A DNA stretch of 64,000 bases from Polytrichum commune (Eukaryota; Streptophyta; Polytrichopsida; Polytrichales; Polytrichaceae). This document shows positions 35,722 through 46,175 of this stretch, in pieces. The stretch lies in NCBI GenBank assembly GCA_950295325.1, contig OX485807.1, forward strand, positions 9,205,001 through 9,269,000. The letters are read 5' to 3'. Every line of letters begins with the position of its first letter. The stretch's first letter is position 1. The notes under the pieces were generated by a model. It did not search any database, was not told the origin of the DNA, and saw only the letters and a list, made by a program, of their open reading frames with translations. Position numbers and translations under genes: made by a program.

Positions 35722-36203
35722 ACGGTGTTTAGTGTAACGTACGCTATTTGCAAAGGGCCTAAACTAGATGCCCAAATTTCTCAAAGTGTCACATCTGTTA
35801 ATTGTCAATATGGCTCTAATTGTCAACATACACTAAGTAGGTTTTTAATTTGAAAAAGTATATACATTATGACATTTCGCGTAGTAGCACATTGAGATAT
35901 TTGAGAAGATAGTTTTGTGTGTTAATATGCAAGGGGAAAATGTTCTTGAGCATACTACTGTCAAGTGTCATTTGTGTACACTAAGGTCACTTTGTAGGCC
36001 ATTGTGTAACATAAGCATATAACCTCATAACATTGTTGAGCATACATACTCATGCCAAGATATTAGTAAGTGCACTTGACTGCCAAGTGTCATGAGGTGA
36101 CACTAATGATGAAGTTGTTGATCATCAGTGTAACCTGGCATGCGCCTAGAAATAAATAGGGTAAGTGACACACTATTACACATGTGACACTAAACACCCT
36201 AAA
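35722..36203. mobile_element. MITE with GGTGTTTAGTGT termini
   Basis: Left GGTGTTTAGTGTAACGTACG (from about 35725) and inverted right GGTGTTTAGTGTCACATGTG (to about 36198) form terminal inverted repeats. The interior is AT-rich and repeats short GTGTAAC/GTCACTT words. Related in style to M1 but with different termini. No coding potential. Confidence 0.55.
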
Positions 36204-36399
36204 AATTGTAGTTTCGTTTCCTTTGCAAACCCGTCACGAGCATATAACATGGTCGTGTTTGTTTTCATTGACAAGAGTTGAAGAAGCGATCAAGCGAAGA
36301 AATTCACATGGCTTTGGAAATGGATCCGAACCTTTCAAGAGATTTGAATTAAGCCTCCACAAAGTAGACATCCTTGATCCTAGCTCAGTGGACATGTTG

Positions 36400-36575
36400 C
36401 ACTACCGGAAACAAAGAGTCCATGTTGTACTACATCATTCATTTTTGGTGTTTATTGTCGCATGCATAATAGTACCCATTGCGTAATAGTGACACATGCA
36501 TAATAGCATCCATTGTGTAATAGTGACATGCATAATATCATTCAGTGCGTAATAGTGACACATGCATAATAGTGC
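36400..36575. mobile_element. CACTA-like element terminus with subterminal repeats
   Basis: CACTACCGGAAACAAAGAG at 36400 is a typical plant CACTA (En/Spm) end. It is followed by four repeats of TGCATAATAG and related GTAATAGTGACA words, as in CACTA subterminal regions. The opposite end was not found, so only one terminus is claimed. Confidence 0.5.
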
Positions 36576-36789
36576 CATCCTTACATTAGCCAAGACCACT
36601 TATATTTTGGCAAGAAAAGAGAGGAAAAGTCAACGTCAGGCAATCCGACAAGAATTTGAGCCCGGTGGCCCTACCCTGCTCAAGAATTCCCTTGGTGCAA
36701 GGTGGGGTTTATTGCCGTGGATGGGCTCTTGTTTGTAGAAATATATAAAATTCTAAATAATACATTATTTTGATATTCATTTACTATGT

Positions 36790-36808
36790 GGGGGGGAGGG
36801 GGTGGGGG
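36790..36808 (+). other. Potential G-quadruplex tract
   Basis: Seven G, A, five G, T, five G in a row on the plus strand: enough guanine runs to form a quadruplex. Not near any recognised gene. Confidence 0.5.
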
Positions 36809-36839
36809 AGTACTGGTTCTTGTATATTGTCAAGTTTTC

Positions 36840-37565
36840 TCTTATTAAGTACTAGGTGTGTGAGATATTTGATAGCTACTTGGTGGATGGTTTTCATTGT
36901 TTTTTTTATTAGTGATGTGGGGATATGTAGGTTCTCAAGAAGTTCTATGCTTCTTGTGCGAATGGCTCCCCGAACTCCTGCGGTGATAACTATGAGGGGT
37001 CTAACATTCCAACCTTGTGCTCTTATAATCTTGTACTCCTTGCGTTTACAAACGGATTGTATTTGTCTACTTTTGTTTGTATGGCTTGGTCAAGGAATCT
37101 ATCATGCGTAAAGGTGATTTGGATGGTTAGGTCCAGTGTAGGTATTAGTGGACCATTTTGTTTAAATGCAATGCCTTGTATGTAAGTGATATCCGATCTT
37201 AGTTTTGCAAGGCATTCACATCATGTAGTGTTGCATGTGCAGATTAGTATCCATGGCAAGATGGTGTTGTCTTGGTGGTTGCCATGTTGGTTACCGGCAT
37301 TAATGGGTGTGAGGTGTCTAGTGTGTACATTCGATTTTAGTAAGTTGGTGAGTTGGTGGGCAGTGGCATTGTGTCTTGTGTATCTTAGGCCTTTAAGAAA
37401 TTTATTGTTGCATAGAGAGAGTAAGTGTGCCCAAGTATCTCTGTTGTTAATTTAGCATAATGTGCAGTTGGGGTTGGTGTGTGTGTGTGGCCAAAAGAGA
37501 TTTTTTCTATGATTGCCCATGTATTGGGCGACTCGGAACTTGAGAGTTGTGTGATTATATTTTGG
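36840..37565 (-). pseudogene. LINE (non-LTR retrotransposon) ORF2 C-terminal remnant
   Basis: Read on the minus strand from 37565 downward, the frame gives TLKFRVAQYMGNHRKNLFW, then a zinc-knuckle-like CTLC ... W-A-H-L-L-S-L-C. Motifs typical of the C-terminal tail of some LINE reverse-transcriptase proteins follow: FLKGLRYTRHNATAHQL, CLAKLRSDI and, in a shifted frame, VRPLIVITAGVRGAIRTRS. In-frame stops (after CTLC and elsewhere) and frameshifts show it is dead. The reverse transcriptase and endonuclease parts are not visible upstream (37570-38100). Confidence 0.6.
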
Positions 37566-37569
37566 CACT

Positions 37570-38795
37570 AGTGAAGATGAAATAGCCTGCCCTCTACATG
37601 ACTCTCCCTGATTCTTCACCCTCCGTTCTTCAAGAACATTTTCTTAAAGATGAAGTCCGCAACATTAGGAAGATGACCATCACATATAAATGGTCTCTAA
37701 AAATCTAAGTAGGCGTTCTTCAATAGTGGTCCTACTGCAACTTGATTCATTACTAGCACTAGTACCCCTCTCCCATCCATATAAAAAAAAATAGCAAATA
37801 AGAAAGAACAAAAAGAATGGATCCATGTCATGACAAAAGTGAAATTATTCCAACCACATGGCTCAAGGGTAAACTTCTTATTTGCATTCATTCAAAGAAG
37901 AAGTCTTCAAGTCAAAGAAGGTTGCTCCGTTACATTCAAGTGCAAATCATTATCTTTCATTATTCAAGCATCCAAGTGACACAATGACCTACCCACTTTT
38001 CGATTTTTTTCAAACATGTATAGTGTTGCGATGACTAACCTACTTAAGCATCATTTGTCCCTACTTGACCATTACATTCACCTATTCTCATGACAATTGA
38101 AGTCCATCTCACGGTCCCCCCCCCCCCCCCAAGGTCAATCACACCATCAAACACACTAATGAATTAATTAACATGAGAATTTTCATTGATGGTATGAGAT
38201 GACCCTAAACTACTGAAGGATAGTGGAGAGATATCCAAAACCAAATGTTACGTCGGCGGTTCGAGTCCTGGCCATGAAATCTTCTCTCTACTTGGCGAAA
38301 AAACAAATAGTTGATCATACACCTCCTATGTTCCAATATATATATATATATATATATATAATCGTTGTTCAATTTTTTTTCCTCTCTGCTTTTAGTATTG
38401 CCATTTAGAAAGAAAGAAATGGAAGAAATGAAAAAGAACTATGGGGCCTCCTGTCTTTTAACTGACCAACATCATGACTCTTTGCATCTGCGTGTGGCCA
38501 TGATTTGATATTGACAAACTGTGTACTAACTGTATGGGGACCGTCATGAACAATGAACAAGGAGAACTGACTGCTAGTTACAGATAATCCGGTTGAGTTT
38601 GAGAAGTAACCGGTTGAAGTTCAAATTACCCATCATTTTAGAGGAATCCATGAAATATGTCCCAAAGAATATATAAAAAAATCGAAAGATCACAACATGT
38701 AACCAGTGTGACTGGAAACAATAGGATTCTGACCGATTATGCCCCAAAAATCTCCCCAGGCACTGGTTACAAATTTACAAGTGATGGTATTTTAC
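37570..38795. other. Intergenic stretch with simple repeats
   Basis: It contains a run of 15 C at 38116-38130, a (TA)n tract at about 38337-38361 and no recognisable gene. Confidence 0.4.
38215..38361 (+). repeat. Possible tRNA-derived SINE
   Basis: GGTTCGAGTCC at about 38257-38267 is a perfect RNA polymerase III B-box type sequence. TAGTGGAGAGA about 35 bases before it resembles an A box, and the segment ends in a (TA)n tract. The flanks do not fold into a tRNA, so a SINE head is the best guess. Confidence 0.3.
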
Positions 38796-39046
38796 TTCCT
38801 GTGCAGACCCATTGATGCAGCGCGTGTTTAACGATGACGGTGAAAATTGATTCACGGCATGTTGCTTCGAATTGTCGAGGACACCTTGCAGTCGGAGTTG
38901 GGCCAACTGACTCCACTCCATGGCCATTTCGAGCTTCGTTTTCATTGCGATCAGGAATTTGGGAGAAACCTCCACCGTGGCCGTTGGGGGCACAGTTCCG
39001 CAATCCTTGAAGAAGGATTCCCTGGCCTGGCAACTATCTGTAGTAC
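38796..39046 (-). other. Isolated exon-like open stretch
   Basis: The minus strand has a good acceptor (GACACTTGCAG|GT) and an open frame (GTTDSCQARESFFKDCG ... MKTKLEMAMEWSQLAQLRL) ending at a possible donor GAA|GTAAAA. Composition looks gene-like and GC-richer than the surroundings. No family is recognised and no partner exons are found nearby. It may be a captured gene fragment or part of an unrecognised gene. Confidence 0.25.
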
Positions 39047-39372
39047 CTGCAAGTGTCAATAACATCTTCAGAACATGGTTTGGGAGCTTCTAAATCCATC
39101 ATCGATTTTAAGCATAAGGAAGTATCATGTTGGATTTGAGTTTCTGGTATAATTATTGTTAAGACTCTATCATAACATTCTTCAGTGGCTTACATTGTGC
39201 CGTTCAGTGGGGCCAGTTCACTACTAACTATTTCATTTCTTGTGCAGACCCATCGTCTAGAATCTATCATTGATATTTTTGAATTTCCATGGTGTTTGGT
39301 TTAATTCCAAACACATGATGGAGAGAATGACCGAGTTCAAATCAGCAAGGTGACCGGACATACAGATTTATG

Positions 39373-39510
39373 CACTACTGGAATCCAGTGGATTTAATGT
39401 CATATCCGTTTGTCAACTTTGTGACATTCTTAGTTTCTACTGAGAAAATGTCATATTTGTGACATTATTGTGCTCAATAAGTTGACATTAACGCAATCAA
39501 AACGCATTAA
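39373..39510. mobile_element. Second CACTA-like terminus
   Basis: CACTACTGGAATCCAGTGG at 39373 is followed by repeated TGTCAT/TGTGACATT words, as in a CACTA subterminal region. The matching opposite end was not found. Confidence 0.4.
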
Positions 39511-41228
39511 TGATGTGAGTTGATAGAGGTAATGGGCCCTAGCTAAATTTTCACTAACCCCACTGCCTCCCCACTTTTGCCGGCCACTACCTTATCTGTA
39601 ATGGCAAGTGAACATGGAGAGCACACTGAAGAATGTTATGATGTTCTAAGAGTTTTTTCTCTTTTAATTTTTCTCAAAGTATTATGCCACTATGGGGTCT
39701 GGACAACGAGTCATGACATTATGGGGACATTTTATCATGTGGGGAGAGCCTATTCTCTTTCTTTGGGAGTAATCAGGTGGCTGTACTTGATTTCTGCAAT
39801 AAAATTGCAAGATCCATAACCTTGATTCAATTTGAGCTCGCACAGGATGGAAGACATGGAGTCGGGCTCTGCTAGATTTAGAAAGAAAATAAGCTTCATA
39901 GAGCGAGAATTTAGTGTTGGGGCGATGCTTGCTATCAGAGATATGTTGCTCCTAAGTAGTTTCAGAAATGATATTGGACGTGTTTCTTCTTTAGACACAA
40001 GTTATACTAATTTAGACACAAACTAGGGTGTTAATGGATCCTGCTCGATGCCCATTTCAAGAATACTCCCCTTTTTGTGAATTAATAAATCATCAACTCA
40101 TGAAAAGAGGCATTAGAAGCGTTTTAGAAACAGATGTTTCTTGATGGCCCCTTAATGTTGTGGGGGAATTGCCATTGCACATTAACATTCTTCAACAACA
40201 CAGCCCCTCCACACTGTTCCGTTTCCTCATACAAGAGTCGAGTTGCCACTTAACTTCTCTCCCAAGTATTCAATATCCCTTCCAAATTTGGACACGGTCA
40301 CACTTGAATTGAAGTCGCAACAAGAGGAATGCCATCTACAATATGAAAAATTGGATCTACAAAATCAACACATGTTTAAGAATATTATTCCCCTACAACG
40401 AGTGAGTTGTAGAATGGCTGAAGAGTACACATATCCTTGAACCCAATGGATCTTTTTGTCGGGGGTCGATCCCCTATGTTGTTTTGCATGCAATATCGAT
40501 AATTTCTCTCACTTGTGGTGAATGCTTGAAGACAATGTTTGAATTTGAATGAAGAGCAACCTATTTCGGTTCATTATGGAGGGCCACACCCATTTTAACT
40601 CCTCTGGGCATTCCAAACGAGTTTGGCCCTAAATGAACCTATGGAGAATGTTTTTTTTTTCATTCAAACCTCCACACCACCTCCAAGCATGCACCCGAAA
40701 CTTACCGAACATGAAAGATGTACATGTTGCATGCACAACAACCAACTCCCTACCAAAAGGCATGTAACTGTGTTGGACAATAACTCCATGACTTTTCTAA
40801 TCGGGAGTTGGTTGTCTTGCATACAAAACCTTCCATGTCTGATAAGAATCTTGGGCGCATGCTTGAACATAATGTGAAGGTTTGAACGAAAAACCATTTT
40901 ATATCGGTTTATCAAGGGTGAACTTATTTTGAAATGCCAAGAGGTGTTAAAATGGGTTTGACCCTCAAAAAACCGAAATAAGTTGCACTTCATTCAAGCT
41001 CAAAACACTACCTCTGAGCGTGCATTACAAGTAGAAAACAATCGTTGCTCCTGTTTTCAAAAGAACCAATGAGTAACCATAAGGGACGAGCTGCCGACCC
41101 AAAATTCTCGTTGAATTAGATGATCAGTCTGATACTAGGGAAGGTTTTGATCAGTACCCAATTCAGGAGAAATCAGCAACAGCAAGTTGCAAATTATGTC
41201 TTCCTGATGAAGGATCGCAGTGCTCAGC
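39511..41228. other. Intergenic stretch without firm gene
   Basis: Short plus-strand frames (for example 39847-40023, MEDMESGSARFRKKISF...) have no recognised domain. The segment 40730-40850 holds the inverted pair ACAACCAACTCCC and GGGAGTTGGTTGT, part of a small foldback. Confidence 0.35.
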
Positions 41229-41450
41229 ATGGCCTCCACCCTCAGAGCACAATCGGCCGTGCAAGTACTCCTAAATATGCCTCCTCTCACGTTATCACTC
41301 CTGTCTTTGGGATCCAAATACTGCAAACCCATGTTGGAACACGTCCCTGCGGCCATCTCGATCGCCAGAAAGAAAGAAGGAAAAAAAGGAGTCCGAAAAC
41401 CAAAAGGACGGCAACGAGCTACGAGGATGATCGCAAGAGAACACGTATAG
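41229..41450 (+). CDS. Hypothetical basic ORF, 73 residues
   Basis: An ATG-started frame has an N-terminus rich in Ala, Ser, Leu and Val without acidic residues for the first 25 positions, like an organelle-targeting peptide. A very basic tail follows (ARKKEGKKGVRKPKGRQRATR). No family is recognised. The opposite strand is also open here, so it may be chance. A (TA)n tract follows at about 41475. Confidence 0.22.
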   Translation: MASTLRAQSAVQVLLNMPPLTLSLLSLGSKYCKPMLEHVPAAISIARKKEGKKGVRKPKGRQRATRMIAREHV

Positions 41451-42329
41451 ATGGACAAACTACACATGAAATACGTATATATATATATATTTATTTATAT
41501 ATGTGTACTGCTAAGGAAATAAATAAATCACACACAATCATGGGACTCCGAGAGCTTCTGAGGACTCAAATTGCATACGAAAACGCTGGCTTCGGTTATC
41601 AATGTTTGACAAGCCGTGGCCGCCGGCAACCGTACATAATGCACAGTCTAGATTCTTGAGGTGCTGTACTTTCAGTCTCAAAATAGGGTCGGTAGACTTA
41701 TTTTAGTTCGGGACCTATTCCGGAGACCTAAAATTATGGGTACAATGGGCAGAGAGGATATGCTTTGCATTTTTGGGGAAAAAATAAAACCAATGAAAGG
41801 CATAGCGTGATCTATGTGCACACCGGTAAAGTCGCCGCGTAGAGTACTGGTACATGGAGACAAGTGAATAGAGGGTCCAACATAGGGAGGGTGATGGATT
41901 TGCTGATTTTATACATGGTGGTTGTCGCGAAAGTCCGCAGACTCGCAATCACGAGGTTCCAGGCGATGCCTTTTTTGATGGGTGATTCAGGAACTTGCAC
42001 ATTGTATCATGCAAAAAAGTGGGACATGCATGACCTGTATGAATATCTAGGGCAAATGGAATCTGGATGCTCCGATATGACCACGACAGAGTATAAACGA
42101 TTTAAAACTTCAACATTTCAGCAAGACTTTGAGATACGATGCAAATGTTTTGAGTTGCACAGATTCTAGGGTTCCACTTTGAGAGGCGAATCCAACGAGA
42201 TAATCAGCTCACAAAAGTGGATCACTCCATGTATCCCGACTTGCTAACTTGTATGAAACAAATGTGATTGCCTTCCTACAACACAACTTTCAAAAATATT
42301 TTAGACTCGCCTACATGGCTCACCGCATC
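41451..42329. other. Intergenic stretch without recognisable gene
   Basis: A (TA)n microsatellite at about 41475-41500 and short frames only. Confidence 0.4.
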
Positions 42330-42500
42330 ATTGAAAGTACTGATCTCTTGATAATGCGTGTGGCCCTATTGTGGGCACTTCCAACTCCACAGACTCACCA
42401 TTGGATCCAATTGGAAATTGTCTCATGCGATTAGAGATTGTGAAAGTGCATAGATTGGCATTTCAAGTTTCAAGTCTAGTTTTGAAGTAGAACCACCTGT
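42330..42500. repeat. Dispersed repeat family R1, partial copy
   Basis: GTGGGCACTTCCAACTCCAC near 42373 and ATTTCAAGTTTCA near 42458 match 4765-4785 and 4860-4873 in the same order and similar spacing. Confidence 0.6.
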
Positions 42501-42618
42501 TCCCGATCAGCACCCCCATCGAGAATCTATAGGGTGGCATAATTTCGATCAGGTTGGGATTGATTTCGGTAATTTTTTTCCATGGGTGGTTAAAACAAGG
42601 TTCTCCATTTCACGATTT

Positions 42619-42736
42619 CTAAGGGTTAGCTCCCATGCAGGCCGCTCGCCCACCAAGTTAGTGGAAATGTAGATTCCACCTACATTTCCACTAGAATTTG
42701 GTGGGCAAGCAGCCTACATGAAAACTAGTCCTAAGT
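42619..42736. mobile_element. Compact foldback (hairpin MITE), about 118 bp
   Basis: The arm TAAGGGTTAGCTCCCATGC ... GCCCACCAAGTTAGTGGAAA pairs with the inverted downstream arm TTAGGACTAGTTTTCATGT ... GCCCACCAAATTCTAGTGGA across a hinge of a few bases. This is nearly perfect over about 55 positions. Short foldbacks of this kind are typical of Stowaway-like MITEs. Confidence 0.75.
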
Positions 42737-43089
42737 CTCCAACTTTGGTTATGATATCACCAGGGACTCGATAGAGCCATGACACATGGCCCCAGTTTTA
42801 AGTGCTAGAGTGAGGAAGAATTCGGCTCCAAATGAGCGGTTATGGCAGACTCTCAACATTGGTAGTGTGTTCAAACCAACTTTTTGACTTCAGAAAATTC
42901 ATAGTTTTTCAAATGTAAGAATAAAAAAAACCGAAAATTTTGCATTCCTCCCTATTTCTATCTTCCCACACAAATATACTTTGCACCACCTAATACTTCT
43001 CCATATTTGGCACAAAATCTCTTAAGTGATTGGTTATGGGTACCTCTACTCTAGAGGCCCTTTAAACACACAAAATGGTAACCCACACT

Positions 43090-43476
43090 AATGCAACTCA
43101 TATGATCTTGAGTAAACAATTTCGGTAAGTACACTAAGTATGATATGTAGTGTCATATGGTATTCAGATGAAACTTCTTATGAATAAGTGAACAAACACT
43201 GTCATGGTTGATGAATGAGTTCATCCAATAGCCCAAAACCCTACCTTCTCTTGTCAGCAACTTGTGATGAAATGTTGTCATGGATGATTGAAATGATAGT
43301 AAGTGACAATAATTGTAACACTTTAAATCTATAATCCCCCGAAAAGAATTACAAGGAATGAGAACTAATGTGGGATTAACATCTAGTGTTGGTGACACTA
43401 TACCACGGTTTACAATTAGTGTTGAGCAAGACAATTAGAATTGGTCACACTAAACATCATATTTAGTGTAGTCAGT
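43090..43476 (-). mobile_element. MITE family M1, complete-looking copy (inverted orientation)
   Basis: In reverse it runs ACTACACTAAATATGATGTT, TTAGTGTGACC, TTGTCTTGCTCAACACTAA, CATTCCTTGTAATTC, CACTTACTATCATTTC, TTCACTTATTCATAAGAAG. This is the same order as 54545-54922 and without the pogo-like insert of 34849-35492. Confidence 0.75.
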
Positions 43477-46070
43477 CTGCACAGTGAAGAACAAAAAAAT
43501 GATACTCAGTAAAGTGTCATAGCAATGCATCTCCAAATGGTAACCCACACTAATTAAGTCAAAATAGTGTAGCTTCCGAGAGTATAGACAATAGGGTCTC
43601 TGGGTATTTAAGTCACGGTAAGTTAATATATGTTGCAAGAAGTGGTCGTAAATTTAGTATTCTGCTACATATATCCTATGAAGCAATAGTAGAACACTGC
43701 CCCCTCTACATGGCCGTTAATTTTGAAACGAGGAATTTGTGTGGTTTAAAAGTGCAGTAAATTACTCTAGGTTCAATAGTTAACGTGGTCGGGAGAATCT
43801 ATGTCATATGTTTTTCTTGTCTTTTCTTAAGAAGAATCTTGAGTTTGACCTCGTGAAGCTTCCAAATATGATTGTGGTATATAAGGTAGATGAGGCTAAT
43901 GTGGACACCTCCGACTCTGTGGAATTACCTAGCCCATGGATTCCAACATTAGAAGCTTGAGCAGGTTAGCAATTGAAAATTAGGACTAAAGAATTTGAAA
44001 TTGATGGGATCGGAGTTAAGGAAGGTGTTGACCTAGGCTCGGGAATCAAAGATTCTTTATTTCCCAATCTAGTGTTATAAGGGGAAACTCTTTTATAGTT
44101 CAATGTTGTGTAAGTAGATGACATCATTAACAAATTTGACATGGGTCATTTGCCAATGGAAACCTAGTTTAATGCCAATATTGAGTGTCATGTCTCTAAA
44201 ACGGTCATGGGTGAAGATAAAATGTTGTTGGATTGGGTTTCATTATAGAGTACCCACAATACAAGTTGGTTAGCACCTCACAGCCACATGCAGCCTCTTA
44301 ATTTGCCCACCTTGCCCACAAACATCAAACGTGTCATAATTTGGTGGATACCACTCATAATTAGGAAGGATGGTGGGTGTAGTTTGGTTTTTGTGAAGGT
44401 GACTAACCCAAATATCATCAAGGTGGCAGCTAAATCACCATGTATTACTCACCCACCAAATCAAAGCAATTACACTGTCAATTAGGAGCCAAAAATAGGG
44501 GCCCAATTAAAGTAGTTGACCAAATTATCCTCACCTACCTTAGTGTGGATTGATTTTTAGGTTATGTGTTGAGTTTGGGTGTAGTCTACATATCTTATAG
44601 CTATTGCATCAAAGTCCGCTTCTAAAACTAAATATGAGAATCTGTGTGTGATTCATGATTATTGAGCAAAATAGACAATCCAATAGTCAAAATTGGAAGT
44701 GGAGCACGTCCCCATTTTCAATTGTGGGTGATGAGTTTAAGGCTTGACTCGTTTTATACCTAGAACTGAATGAAGAGCTTAGCAATGTGTATTTTTGACG
44801 AAGATTTTGCAAGTTCTTGACATTTGACATGCAAAAAAAATATGCACGTTCTTGACATATGACACATACAATTTAGAATTTGACATGTAGTGTGATTTGT
44901 GAAGAAAAATACCACACATCAATTGACATGTTAGACATTGAAATGACACATACTTCTAGACATGTGACATTGAGGTGATATTTAAGAAGAAAATGTAGAT
45001 GTCAATTGACATTCATGTTTTTTTTTCTTTTTTGAAAACATCACATGACACTTTGGATTTGAATTTGAGCGTCACATGAAATTTGTCAAACCTACACACT
45101 AGAGCTTAGGTTGCTTGCAAGACCTTGCTTGTTCCTGTTGACCATGAGTCTTGTTCCTGGCCACTTTCCAGAAGTTGAGAATGGAATTCTTGCAATAGCC
45201 ACACTTACAAGTGATATATCTTGAAACAAAAATCACATTTGGCTTTGGACTCGGATTTGTGGCAGCAATATTAAGGGTCTGGTAAAAACCTTATAGGTTC
45301 ATGGCTTACTTTATCTCACTTCACTAATTCGGGGTCTATGATGCAAACTCCTGGTCAAATCTACTCAAATGAAGAAATGCTATACACAAGATGTTCTCAT
45401 CGTTTACACCTTCAACTCACATGGCTGCCACAAATCCTTCATCCAAACATATATTTTGCACCTGATTTCAAGCTTTCATGTATATTGCACAATTTTTTAA
45501 TGTAGCCCTACATACTAATACATCTTAGAAGCTCAAATTGCACGTGAGAGTAACACAAGGGTACAAAGTGCGCATAATAGTGATGTTTGGTTTCTGTATC
45601 ACACATGCAATTTCAGGTTTAAATCATACAGGGGTTGGAACACTTCTGTACAACGTCTTGAAGACCTTTCGTCCAATGTCCTTCAGGGTTAAATGCGTTA
45701 AACAAAACTTGCATTGGTTTAGAGTTCCAAGGACTTTGACAAGCATACTTGGAAGTTTGCTGGCCTCAACTTCCACACATATTCGACTCCACTTCCATCA
45801 TTCAACACTAAAAAATGTGCTGTTAAAGTCCAACTAAACAGAAACACTATGAGAAGGAAAAGTAGAACATAAATCCAATTCTTGTAATTTATTTCTTACT
45901 CAATGTCTATATAAGCCATCTGACTCTCTGTCAAGGCTCTACGTGGTAATCTGAAAGCACAGGTGGCTCAACACTAGAGGGCTCCCTTAAAGAATGGTCA
46001 TTAATTCTACTCTAATGGAAGAATATGGAAGAAACCTGTCTTTACTATACCCATATGTTGAAGGAACCAT
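43477..46070. other. Intergenic AT-rich stretch
   Basis: No gene is recognised. TTGACAT/GACATGT words are repeated many times between 44800 and 45060, looking like the subterminal part of a degraded element. Part of 43800-44480 reads as broken coding-like sequence, but no domain is assigned. Confidence 0.4.
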
Positions 46071-46100
46071 AAACCCCTAAACCCTAAAATCCTAAAACCT
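46071..46100. repeat. Short interstitial telomere-like repeat
   Basis: Degenerate units of the plant telomere repeat (AAACCCCTAAACCCTAAAAT...) lie just beyond the 3' end of the ARMH3 homologue and are bracketed by a direct repeat (TCTT(T)ACTATACCCATATGT at about 46040 and 46116). Confidence 0.6.
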
Positions 46101-46175
46101 ACTGTTTCTATTGCAGTCTTACTATACCCATATGTGCATCTCAAATAATCAAGTGGTATATGCAATTAAAATTTA

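Noticed and set aside
38245-38275. tRNA T-arm-like sequence GGTTCGAGTCC
   Set aside because: The flanks cannot form a matched T stem, and D and anticodon arms or an acceptor stem are not present, so it is not a tRNA gene.
41120-41659. 179-codon plus-strand open frame
   Set aside because: It is out of register with the ATG frame listed at 41229, ends in microsatellite translation (IYIYIYL) and has no domain.
43800-44480. Possible retrotransposon coding remnant
   Set aside because: Some phrases look coding-like, but no reverse transcriptase, integrase or gag motif could be identified.
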